NCBI RefSeq assembly: GCF_030463565.1
Contig: NC_134676.1
Coordinates: 23,044,728-23,108,727 of the forward strand
Origin: Pelecanus crispus
Taxonomy: Eukaryota > Chordata > Aves > Pelecaniformes > Pelecanidae
DNA: 64,000 bases
Direction: 5' to 3'
In this document: positions 35,686-47,731 of the stretch, one piece after another
How positions within the stretch are numbered: position 1 is the first letter of the stretch
Layout of the letters: every line of letters begins with the position of its first letter
Program-made: the position numbers and the translations under genes
Notes under the pieces: model-generated
What the model saw: the letters and a program-made list of their open reading frames with translations, nothing else
Told to the model about the DNA's origin: nothing
Database searches by the model: none

Positions 35686-37873
35686 CTGTGCCACAAGGAG
35701 CAGGGTCTGGAAAGGATAACAAATGTAATTGCATTTTGTGAAGCATCTCATTCTGTCAGCTTCAGTTAGGTGTGCTTGGAGAACACTTACGAGCAGGGCT
35801 TACATATCACATTCCAAATTTCCAGGTCCTGTGGTGATTGTGTAGTGCTTGTGTAGTGCTTGCCTGGTCTGGTGGAAGCAGTCACAAATCAGACAGTGCT
35901 TATGGGACTTTAAAGCCCAAATGCTGTGAGCCTAATTTATAGAATGTCCACTGTGTGGATGAAGGGTGGCATTGCAGATAGGGACTTAAAACACCTCAAG
36001 CATACTTAAATCTGATTTTGATTGCTCAAGTCCATTGCTAGATCTGACTAAGGCTGCAACAGGTAGCAGGCAGAAGAGGTGGGAGCGGAATCCAGGATAT
36101 TCTCTGGACCAAACTCTTCTGCTCAAAGCCTCACTTCAGCAAAACTCATGTATGTAGGTCTGAGTGCTCAAGTTCTCTCAGTGACTTCAACAGCCTGTTT
36201 GGCTAATACAAGGCTTTGCTGCACTATATTAGTCTCAAATTAGATTTTTTGTTCCAAGACATGTACCATTTCTGATTTTAGTTCCCAAGGACATCACAGA
36301 AAAATAAAAACATCAGTAAGTCCAGGCTGTTCACTGAGCTGATCCAATGAGGGGTAAACTCTGGGTACCACCCAAATGGGACACAATTCATTCCCAGCAT
36401 TTCAACCTTTAGCACTTCAAAGAGAAGAGTGGAAGAAATTTTTAGAAGGAAGTACTTGCCTTTCCTGCTAATTCTCAGTTATAAAGTATGACATTATATG
36501 ATTTCATTAAAAATAACTGATTCAATATCAGCTGGAGTACATGAATAACCAGCCTCAGGTGGAAAGTTTTTGGAGTGATATTTCACATACTGGAGTGCCA
36601 TACTTATACTAATATGCTAATAAACCTTTGTTAGGCAATCTAAAAATAGCTTTAGGGGTAAGGATTGGGTTTTAAATGAGGTTTCAGAAACAAAGTATGT
36701 ATATCTGTGATTAAATTATACATTATAGAACAACATATTTTTTAAAGTGAAATCAAATTTGGTGCACTTGTATCTTCAGTAGTTGAGGCCAGTGAATTCA
36801 GATCCTTTCTGTCAATCATAAGTGATGGGTGTTTCATTCGGTTCATGATTCTGTGGATGAAAACTAGTGTATTCACAGCTCTGGGGGGGCCTTGACTCCT
36901 ACCACCAAGAAATAGTTCCTTTCTGTGAAACTGTCTGGTCTAAACCCCGCAGAAGCAGCTGCAAATGGAGATGAAATCAGCTTTGCCCATGACAGCTGAG
37001 CTGGCAGCCCATCTTTATTCTAAGAGATGCTGTTCCCTCCCAGTTTTATTATGTTTTTGTGTTTAGTTTTATTTTTAATTTTGTGGAAAATACACAATAC
37101 ACTGTGATGATGAGCAAAAAATGCTAAATATTTTTCTGGATTCCTAGACAATTACACCAGTCCTGGTAATGGCAAACATCAGAACTACCAAGGAATGCCA
37201 AAACAGGAGAGCCATAACATGTTCTTTGCCTTTTTTTTTCTTGGGCTACTAGCTGTGTGTCCATTTCACTAGGACAAAGACATTCTTTATTTTATAGGTT
37301 TAAAATGAATGGTTATAATATGTATTGCTTGATTTTACTGGTCTTGGGGCAATGATTAACATGTGATAAGCTCCCCTGAGACCAAAAACATTAAGTTGTT
37401 AACAAGTTGCAAAGTGTGTGCATGTAGAGTTTACAGTAAGATATTGGATGTCTGCCATAGTGTTTAAGAGTGGCTGAGCAAAATCCTGCCAATTAAAGTC
37501 AGTGTAGGTTTGCCACTAACTGCAGATCAGGATTTCGTGCATTGGGGAGGGCTACTGGAAAGAATTTTGAACAAAATTAAATGTTAGCAACCTGTTTTTC
37601 TCTCATTCAGGAACTTAACCTAAAAGGCAACTTAGTAATGTCTTCATGATAACTGTTTACAAATCTTGTGACAAGAACTAGGGGGGGCATTTAAACTTTA
37701 TGAAAAATCTTTATTAAAACAGTAGCAAGGTGAAAAAAGTTTATTGCTCATCATTTCCTCTCTGGGGGACAAGACTGGCCACCATCCTGCATTCCAGGCA
37801 AGCTACTTGTTTTGGAGAATGTGTTTTGGAGAAAGTAATTCCTCTGACTTTTCCCCCTGCATGGAAAGTACCT

Positions 37874-37974
37874 AACAAAAAACCACAAACCAAACCAAAC
37901 CAAACCAGAACAAAAACCCCAAACCCCCAAACCAAACCAAAACAAACAAAAAAAAAAAACCCAACAAAAAAACC
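37874..37974 (+). repeat. A/C-only low-complexity tract with CCAAA repeats
   Basis: 101 bases with only A and C, except one G at 37908. It includes CCAAA pentamers and C-runs of 4-5. The opposite strand is G/T only and has several GG to GGGGG runs. Confidence 0.9.
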
Positions 37975-38884
37975 TTGAATAGAAAGCTTCTAAGATACTA
38001 CAAGTTTTCAGTAGCCAACCAGATGTGTCCAACCAGTATGCTACGGAGTGCATGGGGCACAGATGCCAAGCAGCAGAACTGACTATTTGGCTTTGATTTC
38101 CTTAAATTTTAGCCTTCAGAATGAGTCTTTACTCTCAATTTAGTCATAGTGATTTTATATTTTAAATGCCTTCGGGCATTTAAATCCATTTGGGTCAGAA
38201 TTTTCTCTATAATACCAGTTTTCTGTATCAATAGAAAAAGAAATATCTACAGCAGGAGCTGAAAAATGCTCTCCTTTGCGTAGCAGCCACTGCCTATGAA
38301 ATGGAAGAGCTCTTATCTGGTCCAGTTCTTAATACATTTGTATCTCTGTATCAAAAGCCACTGTCACTTGTTGACCAGACATACAGAATGGCTCCTGAGA
38401 ATGACTGGATGTTGAGGCAGGCCAATGTTCTCACCTTTACATACAGCCCCTTCAGTAGCTCATGGTAGACCCCTGTACTCTGAAAATGCTTTTGAAATTG
38501 AGAAATAAAGTGCATTCTGAAAGCTGCAGCAGTAGGCTTTGCATTCAGGTTAGCCAGGCCCCGAAAAAATGCCCAAATGATCCTGTCATATGGATGTGTT
38601 CTGGTGAAAGGTTGGAAATATTATTTGTGGAAGCATATCTGTTATGGCATGCATGACTCAAAGCTAAATTGTCAAGGCTTTCCCCTCTGAATCAGAAAAC
38701 CTGGGAAAGTGCTGGTAGAACAGTGCAGCTCTAAAGCAAGCAGTATTTCTGTCATTTCAATGAATTGTTAGAAATTCACTTTGCCAATCAGACAGTTTTG
38801 CAGGTGGCAGTTAGAGATCATGCAGTACTTTTCTATAGGAGCAGGTCTTTGATGTTTTACGCAGCTTTCTCCATCCCAGTGAAC

Positions 38885-39222
38885 AGAAGAAATCAGGGGG
38901 AATCTTACCACTGTGTCTAAATACCTGATGGGGGAGAATGAAGAAGAGGGAGCTGGACTCTTCCCTGTGGTGCCTAGTGACAGAACAAGAAGTAGTGGGC
39001 ACAAATTGAAACAAATGAAATTCCACCTGAACACAAGAAAACACTTTTTACTGTCAAACACTGGAACAGGTTGCCCAGAAAGATTGTGGAGTTTCCATCT
39101 GTGAAGGTACTCAAAACCCAACTGGACATGGTCCTGGGCAACCTGCTGTAGCAGTCCTTGCTTGAGCAGGGGGCATGGACTAGTTGATCTTGGGAGGTCC
39201 CTTCATGCCTTTAATGACTCTT
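38885..39222 (+). mobile_element. Old CR1 LINE 3' fragment
   Basis: Plus-oriented CR1: TCTAAATACCTGATGGG, GAAATTCCACCTGAACA, ACACTGGAACAGGTTGCCC, AACTGGACATGGTCCTGGGC and TTGCTTGAGCAGGGGG are standard CR1 3' words. The tail is decayed (ATGACTCTT). In translation it reads GHKLKQMKFHLNTRKHF, a CR1 ORF2 C-terminal feature. Confidence 0.9.
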
Positions 39223-40556
39223 AACAGTGGCAAAGACTCGGGGTAGACTCTTTCCAAGTCCATCACTTCAAAAAAAGCCAGAAGAAATAGCAGGGTATAT
39301 TTTATTTCATCAGCACTGACAAGTACTGGCCACTGTAAAATTCTGGACATTTTCTTTATCCACAATTGAGTTCCATGGTATTGTGAATTCTGTACCTTGC
39401 TGCCATTGTTACTCTGGGTAACTGAGGGTTTTTTGTTTGGTTGGGTTTTAGTAAGCAAGATCTTAAATTATTTCTCATGTTAACAAAACTAGGAAAATAC
39501 ATTACTTTTTATCCTTCAAGGTGGGTGAATGACCATTACTATGCCACCAAACCAAGGCCACTAAAAACATTTTATAAGAAATAGGACAAATTTCTAGAAG
39601 AGAATCACACCCTGAAATGAAAATGAAGGAATATTCTTCCATGAAGAGGGAAATGACATACAAGTGCAAAATCATATTGAAAAAGCTACACCCTGAAGAC
39701 ACAACGTCATGAAGTAACGTGATTGATTGATATTTACTGAGAGAACAGCAGGAAAGAGATCTGCTTTCACACTGCAAATGGCTGTTAGTGAAGGAAAAAT
39801 TGACTAGTGTTTAATACTTAAGAGAGACAGGTACATAGTACTGAAGTTTTCATGTAAGCAGAACTACGAAACATCCAGGACAAGCTGACAGCATGTAATT
39901 CAGAGAAAGACTTAAGAACAAAATGATAGTCTCACCCCTTAAGCTTGTATTTTTTCCTTCATTTTTCCTGTACCCTTAGTGCTTTTAGATATCCATGAAG
40001 GCTAGATAGAAATGTTAGTATCCTTTTAAGTTTCATGCTAATGTTTACTCTCTGTATCATTTATCTAATGGACAAAAATTAGTTTAGGAGACATTCTGGT
40101 ATATTATTTCAATGAAAAATCCCACCTCTGAATAGCCAATCTGACAGTTTAGAAAATTACTACTCTGATAAATGCACTGCAGTGTTTACAAAAACGTGTT
40201 TTATTTCTCTCTCACACAGATTTAATCAGTATATTAGATTGTAATGGTGCATAGTCTAATAAGACTTTAATAGTAAGAATTTGGAGCAAGCATGCTTTGT
40301 CATACATTTCTTATGCAGATAATATAAAATTTTCAGTAGTTAAACCTTCATGGTACCTGTGAGCATTACTGTTTTGCTTATAGAACTTATTTTATATTTA
40401 GTTTTCTCCTCCTCCTCCCTCTCTTGTGCTTTTCTCTTGGAGGCACACTATTTTCCAGATAAGCCATGTTGTTATTGCCCTAGAGATTCATCTAAGTGTT
40501 GTAAATCAGTTTTGATAACATTTAAAATATTCACAGTATTTTTTGATAAATCAAAG
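39223..40556. other. Intergenic, no gene recognised
   Basis: AT-rich sequence between two CR1 pieces. I see nothing else in it. Confidence 0.5.
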
Positions 40557-40767
40557 TAAGAAAGAAATTTTTTACAATGAGGGTGGTGAAGCACTGGAAA
40601 AGGTTGCCCAGAGAGGTAGCGGAGGCCCCATCCCTAGAAGCATTCCAGGTCAGGTTGGATGGGGCTCTGAGCAACCTGATCTGGTTAAAGCTGTCCCTGC
40701 TCACTGCCGGGGGGTTGGGCTAGATGACCTCTAAAGGTCCCTTCCAACCCAAAGCATTGATTCTATG
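40557..40767 (+). mobile_element. CR1 LINE 3' fragment of the type that supplies the SINE tail
   Basis: Plus-oriented CR1 3' end: GGTGAAGCACTGGAAAAGG, GTTGCCCAGAGAGGTAGC, TGCTCACTGCCGGGGGGTTG, then CCCTTCCAACCCAAAGCATT and a single ATTCTATG. Its last 65 or so bases match the tail of the SINE at 9622-9695 with about five differences, including the shared CCAACCCAAAGCATT. This marks the LINE group likely to have mobilised that SINE. Confidence 0.9.
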
Positions 40768-42867
40768 AAAGTTTCTGATAATTCTTTTGATGACACATGG
40801 TCAAAGTATGCTTATTATTACCAGTAACAGACTAATTCATCCCCATTGTATTAATATACATCTCTGGTATCTATATTGCATACCTATGAAGTTTAGATGA
40901 AAATTAGAAAATACAGTTGTTCTGTCTGTGTAGCTTTTATATTAAGGAGATGCTGGTAAATAGTTTGGGGAATGTTTCAAAGACTGTTTTGCTGCATGAG
41001 ATGACCTTTCATTTCTAGTTTACTTTTTAATCCATTGGTGGTTTGTAAAAAAATCTTCCATGCTAATGTGGCTCTATTCAGCATGCTTGCTCTGCTGTTA
41101 CAAAGCCAGCCAATCAGAAAATGGAGCACAGGCTAACAAATAATTATTAATCCCCAAATTATGTTGGAATCATACATGTCTAAGATATCAAAATGAGTAA
41201 AGCAGGATTTCTTTATATCATTCCCCTTAAAAAGGGTTGTTGCAATATTTGCCAAAATAAAGCTGGCAAACAAATGCAAGTTAATTTCAATTTTTCTGGT
41301 ATTACAGTCAACAAGGAATTAAAAATAAAAACTCTAATAATAAGATTCATGCTGCAATAATAATAACAAGAAGAACGGACCTAGGACTAAAAAATGCCAA
41401 ATGCAACTCTAGCATTCCTGTCAAAGATGATCCTCTTGCTATCATTGCTTTTTTAAATCCAAGTATTTAGCTAATTGGACAACACATGGCCCAGGTTTTG
41501 GCTCCATTACATCCTTGTCCATTTACAACACCAGCAGCCAGTATAACAGCAATTCAGAAATATTGTCAGGACAGAGATACCGTAGGCTGAGTCTTAAACA
41601 TTTTCTGCTTCAGGAAGTAATAGAAGCTGAAGTGGAGAAAGCAGAGCAGTCTCAGGAGCCTGGGCCATGAACAAGGTGATCATGCAAAGGCTGGTCCCTG
41701 GTGTAAGCTGCAAAGCTGTGGGGAGCATCTGAGCATGTTAGTCCATATGTCTGCCACAACTCATGCAGTGTAACAATGTGAATATTGGCCTTTCCTCAGG
41801 ATGAGCTGAACTTCTATTGTATCTCCTCAGTGTAATACCTGATTTGTCAGGTATTACAGTTCTCTCCTTGGATGCAATGGAAAGATTCTCACTGACTTTG
41901 GTGGGCTTTGGGACAGTCTATGATTAGCTGATGATTATCTTCAAAAGATCACCATGGACATATGTATCTAATTTCTATTTTAGAACTGTGATCTTCCAGC
42001 TGTGTTGCAATTGCAAAGATCTATCAATTAAAAAAATAAACCCAATTCTTTATACAATAAACAGCAGCTGACGCAAACTATCAAGTAGGGTTTTTAAATC
42101 GCCATATAAATAGAAGTTCTTAGAACACATAACACATGCCAAACTTCATCAAAGTCATTGGGAGTTTGGGACAGAAAGAATGCTGTCTTGTGACACACTC
42201 TGTCTGATGTGCTTCAGATGCAACCCCCCCCGCTGGACACTGTTGCAGGAACATGCCTGTAAGGAAAAGCAAAAGAACACTTATTTGCCCTTTGGGATTA
42301 CTTTTGTAAATTGGCCCAAAACGATGTTTCAGAAATTATAGCTGGAAGACTCAACTGCATGACTAAAGCCTACGTAGTCTGGGCTCTTAAGAGCATCATA
42401 CAAGACTAGTCACAGTTATACTGTTAACACATGCTCCAACCACATGCACACATGCTGCATTGCTTAAATGTTAAGGCCATGACAACTTTTGATCTTTGCT
42501 GTACTTCTGAGTACATTCAGGGCAATGGCACAGAACATTCTGAGCTATTAAAGGTTCTGCTGCACACTTCTTTCTACTAGTGTGAGTGTGACTAACCATG
42601 AAATGGGATAGAAATCACACACAGGCTCACAGCTCAGTATTATAAGACAGAAAAAAAACCCCTTTTGACTACTTGAAACCTATGATTTTTTTCATTAAGT
42701 CTGAGCGATCTTTTTTAAGCATCTAAGTATTAGGCCTGATCCTGCTGCTTACACCTCTTTGGAGTTAAATCCCATTCATTGTGTATTTGTGGGTTTCCAC
42801 ACATTCCACCAATTGCAATAGCATTACATTTACGTAAAACTGCAGTAAGGAAGATTAGAATCAAAAC
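40768..42867. other. Intergenic, no gene recognised
   Basis: AT-rich sequence with a perfect 12-bp hairpin (41831-41858) and two TGACTTTGGTGG/AAGTCATTGGGAG-type motifs (41889, 42151). No protein-like frame. Confidence 0.5.
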
Positions 42868-43728
42868 ATATAGAATAGAATAGAACAGAACAGAATAGAA
42901 TAGACAGAATATTTTCAGTTGGAAGGGACCTACAATGATCACCTAGTCCAACTGCCTGACCAACTCAGGGCTGACCAAAAGCTAAAGCATGTTGTTAAGG
43001 GCATTGTCCAAATGCCTCTCAAACATTGACAGGCTTGGGGCATCGACCACCTCTCTAGGAAGCCTGCTCCAGTGTTTGACCACCTTCTCGGTAAAGAAAG
43101 GCTTCCTCATGTCCAGTCTAAACCTCCCCTAGTGCGGCTTTGAACCATTCTCATGCACCCTATCACTGGATCCCAGGGAGAAGAGCTCAGCACCTCCCTC
43201 TGCACTTCCCCTCCTCAAGAAGCTGTGGAGAGCAATGAGGTCGCCCCCCAGCCTCCTCCTCTCCAAACTAGACAAGCCCAGAGTCCTTAGCTGCTCCTCA
43301 CAGGACGTGCCTGCCAGCCCTTTCACCAGCTTTGTTGCCCTCCTCTGGATGCATTCAGGTACCTTAACATCCTTCTTAAATTGTGGAGCCTAGAACTGCA
43401 GTACGCAAGGTGAGGTCACACCAGTGTGGAATGCAGTGGGATGATCACCTCTTTTGATCAGCTGGTTATGCTGTGTTTGATGCACCCCGGGATGCGCTTT
43501 GCCCTCTTGGCTGCCAGGGCACACTGCTGACTCGTGCTGAGCCTGCTGTCGACCAGCACCCCCAGATCCCTTTCTGCAGGGCTGCTCTCCAGCCACTCAT
43601 CTCCCAGTTTATACTTGTGCCCGGCGTGACTCCACCCCAGTTGCAGAATCCAACATTTGTTCCTGTTAAGTGTCATCCCATTAATCATTGCCCAGTGCTC
43701 CAGTCTATCTAGATCCCTCTTGCAAGGC

Positions 43729-44302
43729 TGCCATGGTTTAGCCCCAGCCAGCAACTAAGCACCATGCAGCCACTTGCTCACTCCCCTTACCCTGATGGGA
43801 TGGGGGAGAGAATTGGAGAAGTAAGAGTGAGAAAAACTCCTGGGTTGAGATAAGAACAGTTTCATAATTGAAATAAAGTAAGATAGTAATGATAATAATA
43901 ACAATACAATAATGATAATAATAATAATAATATACAAAGCAAGTGATGCACAATGCAATTGTTCACCCCCCACTGACCGATGCCCAGACAGTTCCCGAGC
44001 AGCAATCGCTGCTCCCCAGCCAAACCCCCCGCCCCCACTTTATATACTGAGCATGAAGTCACATGGTACAGAATAGCCCTTTGGCCACTTTGGATCAACT
44101 CTTCTGGCTGGGACCCCTCCCAGTTTCTTGTGCACCTGGCAGAGCATGGGAAGCTGAAAAGTCCTTGACTAGCATAAGCAGTACTTAGCAACAACTAAAA
44201 CATCAGCATGTTATCAGCATTCTTCTCCTACTAAATCCAAAACACAGAACTATGCCAGCTACTAGGAAGAAAATGAACTCTATCCCAGCTGAAACCAGGA
44301 CA
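43729..44302 (-). mobile_element. Solo LTR of an avian endogenous retrovirus (copy 3), nested in CR1 copy C
   Basis: Minus-oriented member of the LTR family, from TGCCATGG to CAGGACA on the plus strand, 574 bp, flanked by perfect 5-bp duplications AAGGC (43724-43728 and 44303-44307). CR1 reading resumes on the far side without loss, so the insertion is clean. The TATA box is the complement of TTTATATA near 44039-44046. The CRE-like site seen in copy 2 is altered. It has the longest ATT-type microsatellite of the three copies (about 43880-43935). Confidence 0.94.
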
Positions 44303-44370
44303 AAGGCCTCTTGTCCCTCAGGACAGTGAACAACACCTCCCAGTCTGGTATTGTCAGCAAACTTGCTAAT

Positions 44371-44634
44371 GGAGGTTTAGGTTGGATATTAGGAAAAATT
44401 TCTTCACAGAAAGGGTAGTCAAGCATTGGAACAGGGTGCCCAGAGAGGTGGTGGAGTCACCATCCCTGGAAGCGTTCAAAAAAATGGGTAGATGTGGCAC
44501 TTCAGGACATGGTTTAGTCTAGTCTACCCTTGATTGGTTTACTGTGGGCTTGGTAGTGTAGGTTAATGGTTGGACTGGATGATCTTAAAGGTCTTTTCCA
44601 ACCTAAACGATTCTATGATTCTATGATTCTATGA
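44371..44634 (+). mobile_element. Nested CR1 3' end inside copy C (opposite strand)
   Basis: A plus-oriented, 5'-truncated CR1 from GGAGGTTTAGGTTGGATATT to a tail of three ATTCTATG units (44609-44634). It is inserted in the RT region of copy C, between CTTGCTAATGG and ATTCAACTCC. It is the same subfamily as the nested piece at 20106-20407, about 10% diverged from it. Confidence 0.92.
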
Positions 44635-44635
44635 T

Positions 44636-46014
44636 TCAACTCCTTCATCCAGATAATTGATACATGTATTGAACAGAACTGGCCCTAGAATTGAGCCCTG
44701 AGGAACACCACTGGTGACCAGTTGCCAGCCAGAGGTAGCCCCATTCACTACAACCCTTTGAGCCCTGCCCTTCAGCCAGTTCTTCACCCAGTGCACTGTG
44801 AACCTGCCCATCCCACAGCTGGAGAACTTGTCCAAAAGGATGCTGTGAGGGACAGTATCAAAAGCCTGACTGAAATCCAGAAAAACTACATCCACCACCT
44901 CCCCTTCATCCAGTAGGCAGGTGGCCTTATCATAGAAGGATATCAAATTAGTTAAACAGGACTTTCCCTCAGTGAACCCACGCTGACTGTGCCTGATGAT
45001 TGCATTGTTCTTTAAATGTCTTTCAACAGCACCCAGTATAATCTTCTCTGTAATTTTTCCAGGAACTGAGGTTAGACTAACAGGCCTGTAGTTCCCTGGG
45101 TCTTCCCTCACGCCCTGCTTGTAAATTGGAATAACATTGGCTAGCTTCCAGTCAGCGGGCCCTCCCCAGACTCCCAAGAGCTTTGGTAGCTGCTTGCCAT
45201 AACGTCTGATAGCTCCTTCAGTACTCTGGGATGAATCCCATCAGGCCCCATGGACTTGTGAACATTCAGCTGATACAGCTGCTCCCTCACAGTTTCAGTG
45301 TCCACAAATGGAAAGTCACTGTTCCCACACTCGTGGTCCTCTGACTCAGGGGACCAGGCAGCCCAAGATCTATCAGTATTATTAAAGACTGAGGAAAAAA
45401 AAAAACCCAACCCATTGAATGCCTCTGCTTTTTCTTCATCCCTATTAGTTAGGTGACCATCTTCAGCAAGTATTGGTCCAATGTTTTCCTTGGACCTCCT
45501 CTTGCTATTAACATACTTAAAAAGCCCTTCTTGTTTTCTGATGCAACACTGGCCAGTTTCAACTCTAATTGATCCTTGGGCCTTCACGTCTTCTCCCTGC
45601 ATATATGAACCACAGCTCTGTAATCTTCCTGTGAAGCCTGACTTGGCTTCCAGAGATCATACAATTTCTTTTTCCTCTTGATCTCCATGAAGAGTTCTCT
45701 GTTCAGCCAAGCTGGTCCTGTGCCCCGCTTGCTTGACTTATGACACAGTGGAATCACCAGCTCCTGTGCTTCTAAAAGGTGGTTCTTAAAGACTGACCAG
45801 CACTTGTGGACTCCTGAGCCCTCTGGGTCAGATTCCCAGGGTACTCTGCTGAATAGCTCCCTGAATATCTTCAAGTTTGCTCTTGTGAAGTCCAGAGTAG
45901 CAACTCTGCCGTCGTTTTTTCTTATTACACTGAAAATTTTAAACTCAACAATTTCATGATCACTATGGCCAAGACAGCCACCTACTGTCACATCTCCCAC
46001 GAGTCCTCCTCTAT
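44636..46014 (-). pseudogene. CR1 copy C ORF2 remnant (end of endonuclease to mid reverse transcriptase)
   Basis: Frames read [20 protein letters not shown] (endonuclease end), [34 protein letters not shown] and [20 protein letters not shown], up to [14 protein letters not shown]. They lie in three overlapping open pieces with frame changes near 45590 and 45160. At 44370-44390 and 44635-44690 the RT sequence is split by the nested CR1. It differs from copy B by only about three bases from 44690 to 46013. Confidence 0.87.
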
Positions 46015-46016
46015 TC

Positions 46017-46683
46017 AGAAATATCAGAATATAATACCAGAATAACTGAAATAGCTCCATGTTGAAATATGTAGGAATGTGTTGTCCTGATAGATCAAGA
46101 AATGGTTCCAAGTTAGTTGCAATAGTTTCAGCAGTAGTTCTCATCTCTAAGCGATCACAAAATCTCATGCTATTGGACTGTGCAGAGAGCCAAGGCTACG
46201 AATAATGGCAGCAAATAGAGATGGGAAAGTTTTGTGTGCTGAAGGTAACAGCAAGAAAAATCCCCTTCTAAAATTATCTTCATTCATTTTATGGAAGAAG
46301 AAACATACACGCCTATTAAATGGAGACAAAGTTTAGAAAAATTATAACTAGCAGAGAGGATGGAGGTGAGCACAGAAGAACATGGTGGAAGTAGGAGTGC
46401 AGGCTGTGAAACAGCTGTTGCTTTGCCACACCTTCTCTTTGATTTGGAGGCTTCTTATCAGCTGGATCTCCTTCCAAAGGTCAGCTCACTTCCTGTGCTC
46501 TCTGCTTTTTGCAGTAAGGCTCAGATTCAGTGGTTCCATAGAAAGGCAGTTTGTGTATTCTCACCAGTGCAACTTTTTCATCTGTGTAGGCATAAACAAG
46601 AGCCTTATCATGGGCTCAGTGAGTGGACTCTCTCAGGCACATAGCAAGTCATAGCATAGAAATTTGCTCCATATTGAAAATAT
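46017..46683. other. Intergenic, no gene recognised
   Basis: Unique-looking AT-rich sequence with no protein-like frame of known family. Confidence 0.5.
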
Positions 46684-46775
46684 GATTCTGCTTCTGGCTC
46701 TGTCATTGGGGTCTTGGGTAAGTTGGGACTACTTATTTCATCTCTTTGTGCCTACCTTTCCCAGTCTGTTGGAGC
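46684..46775 (+). repeat. MIR-like ancient SINE remnant
   Basis: The order TTCTGGCTCTGTCA, CTTGGGTAAGTTG, TTATTTCATCTCTTTGTGCCTACCTTTCCC follows the MIR core and tail (GGCTCTGCCAC, CTTGGGCAAGTTAC, CTCTCTGTGCCTCAGTTTCC) at about 75-80% by eye. MIR copies are shared among amniotes, so this is a very old insertion. Confidence 0.6.
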
Positions 46776-47731
46776 AGGGTGGTGGTGGGGAAACACAGAG
46801 GTGACCTTCAATGATAAAAAAATTGCTAGGTTCAGTGTGAAACCCTGAAATTATTATTCAAGGTTTTGTTATTAATGTTACTCTTATTCAGCAAAATCAT
46901 TTAATTCTGTCACTACTGATCATGGATTGATTGTGTGCACACACATTTCATACAGATATTTGTTCATAAACATCTAAAAAATGCTTTTTGCCATTATTTG
47001 TAAATTTGAGACTTTTTTCATTACTGCTTTTTATGAACACTCACAGAAAGCAATTCCAAAATATCTAAAGTGTCTACAGTGAGTTTGTTTATAAAAACAG
47101 AGAGTATGTGTACATTTTTAAAGTACACACCCAAGTATGATTGTTACTCCTAAACACTATAATTTGAACAGGTTATTTCCTGGTTCAGTGCAATGTGGTA
47201 TTTTCTTCTTCTTTTTTTTTTTTCCTTTGAATGACACTTTTATCAACATTGCAATTTGCTATTAGCAAATAGTAGACAAAAACTAACTGCAGATAGGCTT
47301 CTAATGTATGTAAACAGAGATCTGATGTGCACTATGTATGACATCAGAAAAAATACCTAATCAGCCAGCTTTTTTTTTATTGTTAAAGAAGACAAAGCAA
47401 TGCCTTTCTTTGTTTTTCATCTCTATAGCAAACTTGTCATTGGATATTTTTTTCCTGTGTGTCTCTGTGGTGCATGTATATGTATCTGTATTGATATATA
47501 TGGTAGGTTAAAACTGAATCCCAAGCATGTCACCTGTTTAGAAATTATTTTTGCCTTAAAACAGCATGGATAGTGAGGAATTTCCCCAGAGCATTCCAAA
47601 AGGAAATCTGATTTCTGAGCTTGGGAGAAATGACTGCTAATTCTAAACTACCATTTTCATTTTTCTACAGCAGAAATGCACATTTTCCCCAACCATAAAA
47701 TTTTCTCATAATAGAAATGAGCCAGTCCCCA
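46776..47731. other. Intergenic, AT-rich, no gene recognised
   Basis: AT-rich sequence with T-runs (about 47209-47223). Nothing recognised. Confidence 0.5.

Larger units (their letters stand above)
29677..38884. other. Intergenic, no gene recognised
   Basis: About 9.2 kb, mostly AT-rich. Possible old remnants are an L2/MIR-like stretch near 33870-33935 (TTATTTTACAAATGGTGAGG), a tRNA-like SINE head on the minus strand near 35615-35685, and TGACTTCAATGG-type motifs near 31685 and 37480-37540. There is an A/C-only tract at 37874-37974 and a TTCG-capped hairpin at 38161-38184. I see no protein-like frame. Confidence 0.5.
42868..46016 (-). mobile_element. CR1 LINE copy C, 5'-truncated, interrupted by an LTR and a CR1
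   Basis: Minus-oriented member of the A/B subfamily. It begins with a long pentamer tail (AGAAT/AGAAC units, 42870-42908) and runs through the ORF2 C-terminus, reverse transcriptase and part of the endonuclease, ending near 46016 just past the [10 protein letters not shown] region. A solo LTR (43729-44302) and a plus-oriented CR1 (44371-44634) are inserted in the RT region. The blocks 43380-43612 and 44690-46013 are almost identical to copy B, whereas the sequence between and around the insertions is about 10% diverged. Motif C reads FADNTRL here. No intact ORF remains. Confidence 0.92.

Noticed and set aside
42868..46016. Segmental duplication of copy B to make copy C
   Set aside because: The flanks beyond the CR1 are unrelated and each copy has its own tail and truncation, so they are separate insertions; similarity is restricted to the element.
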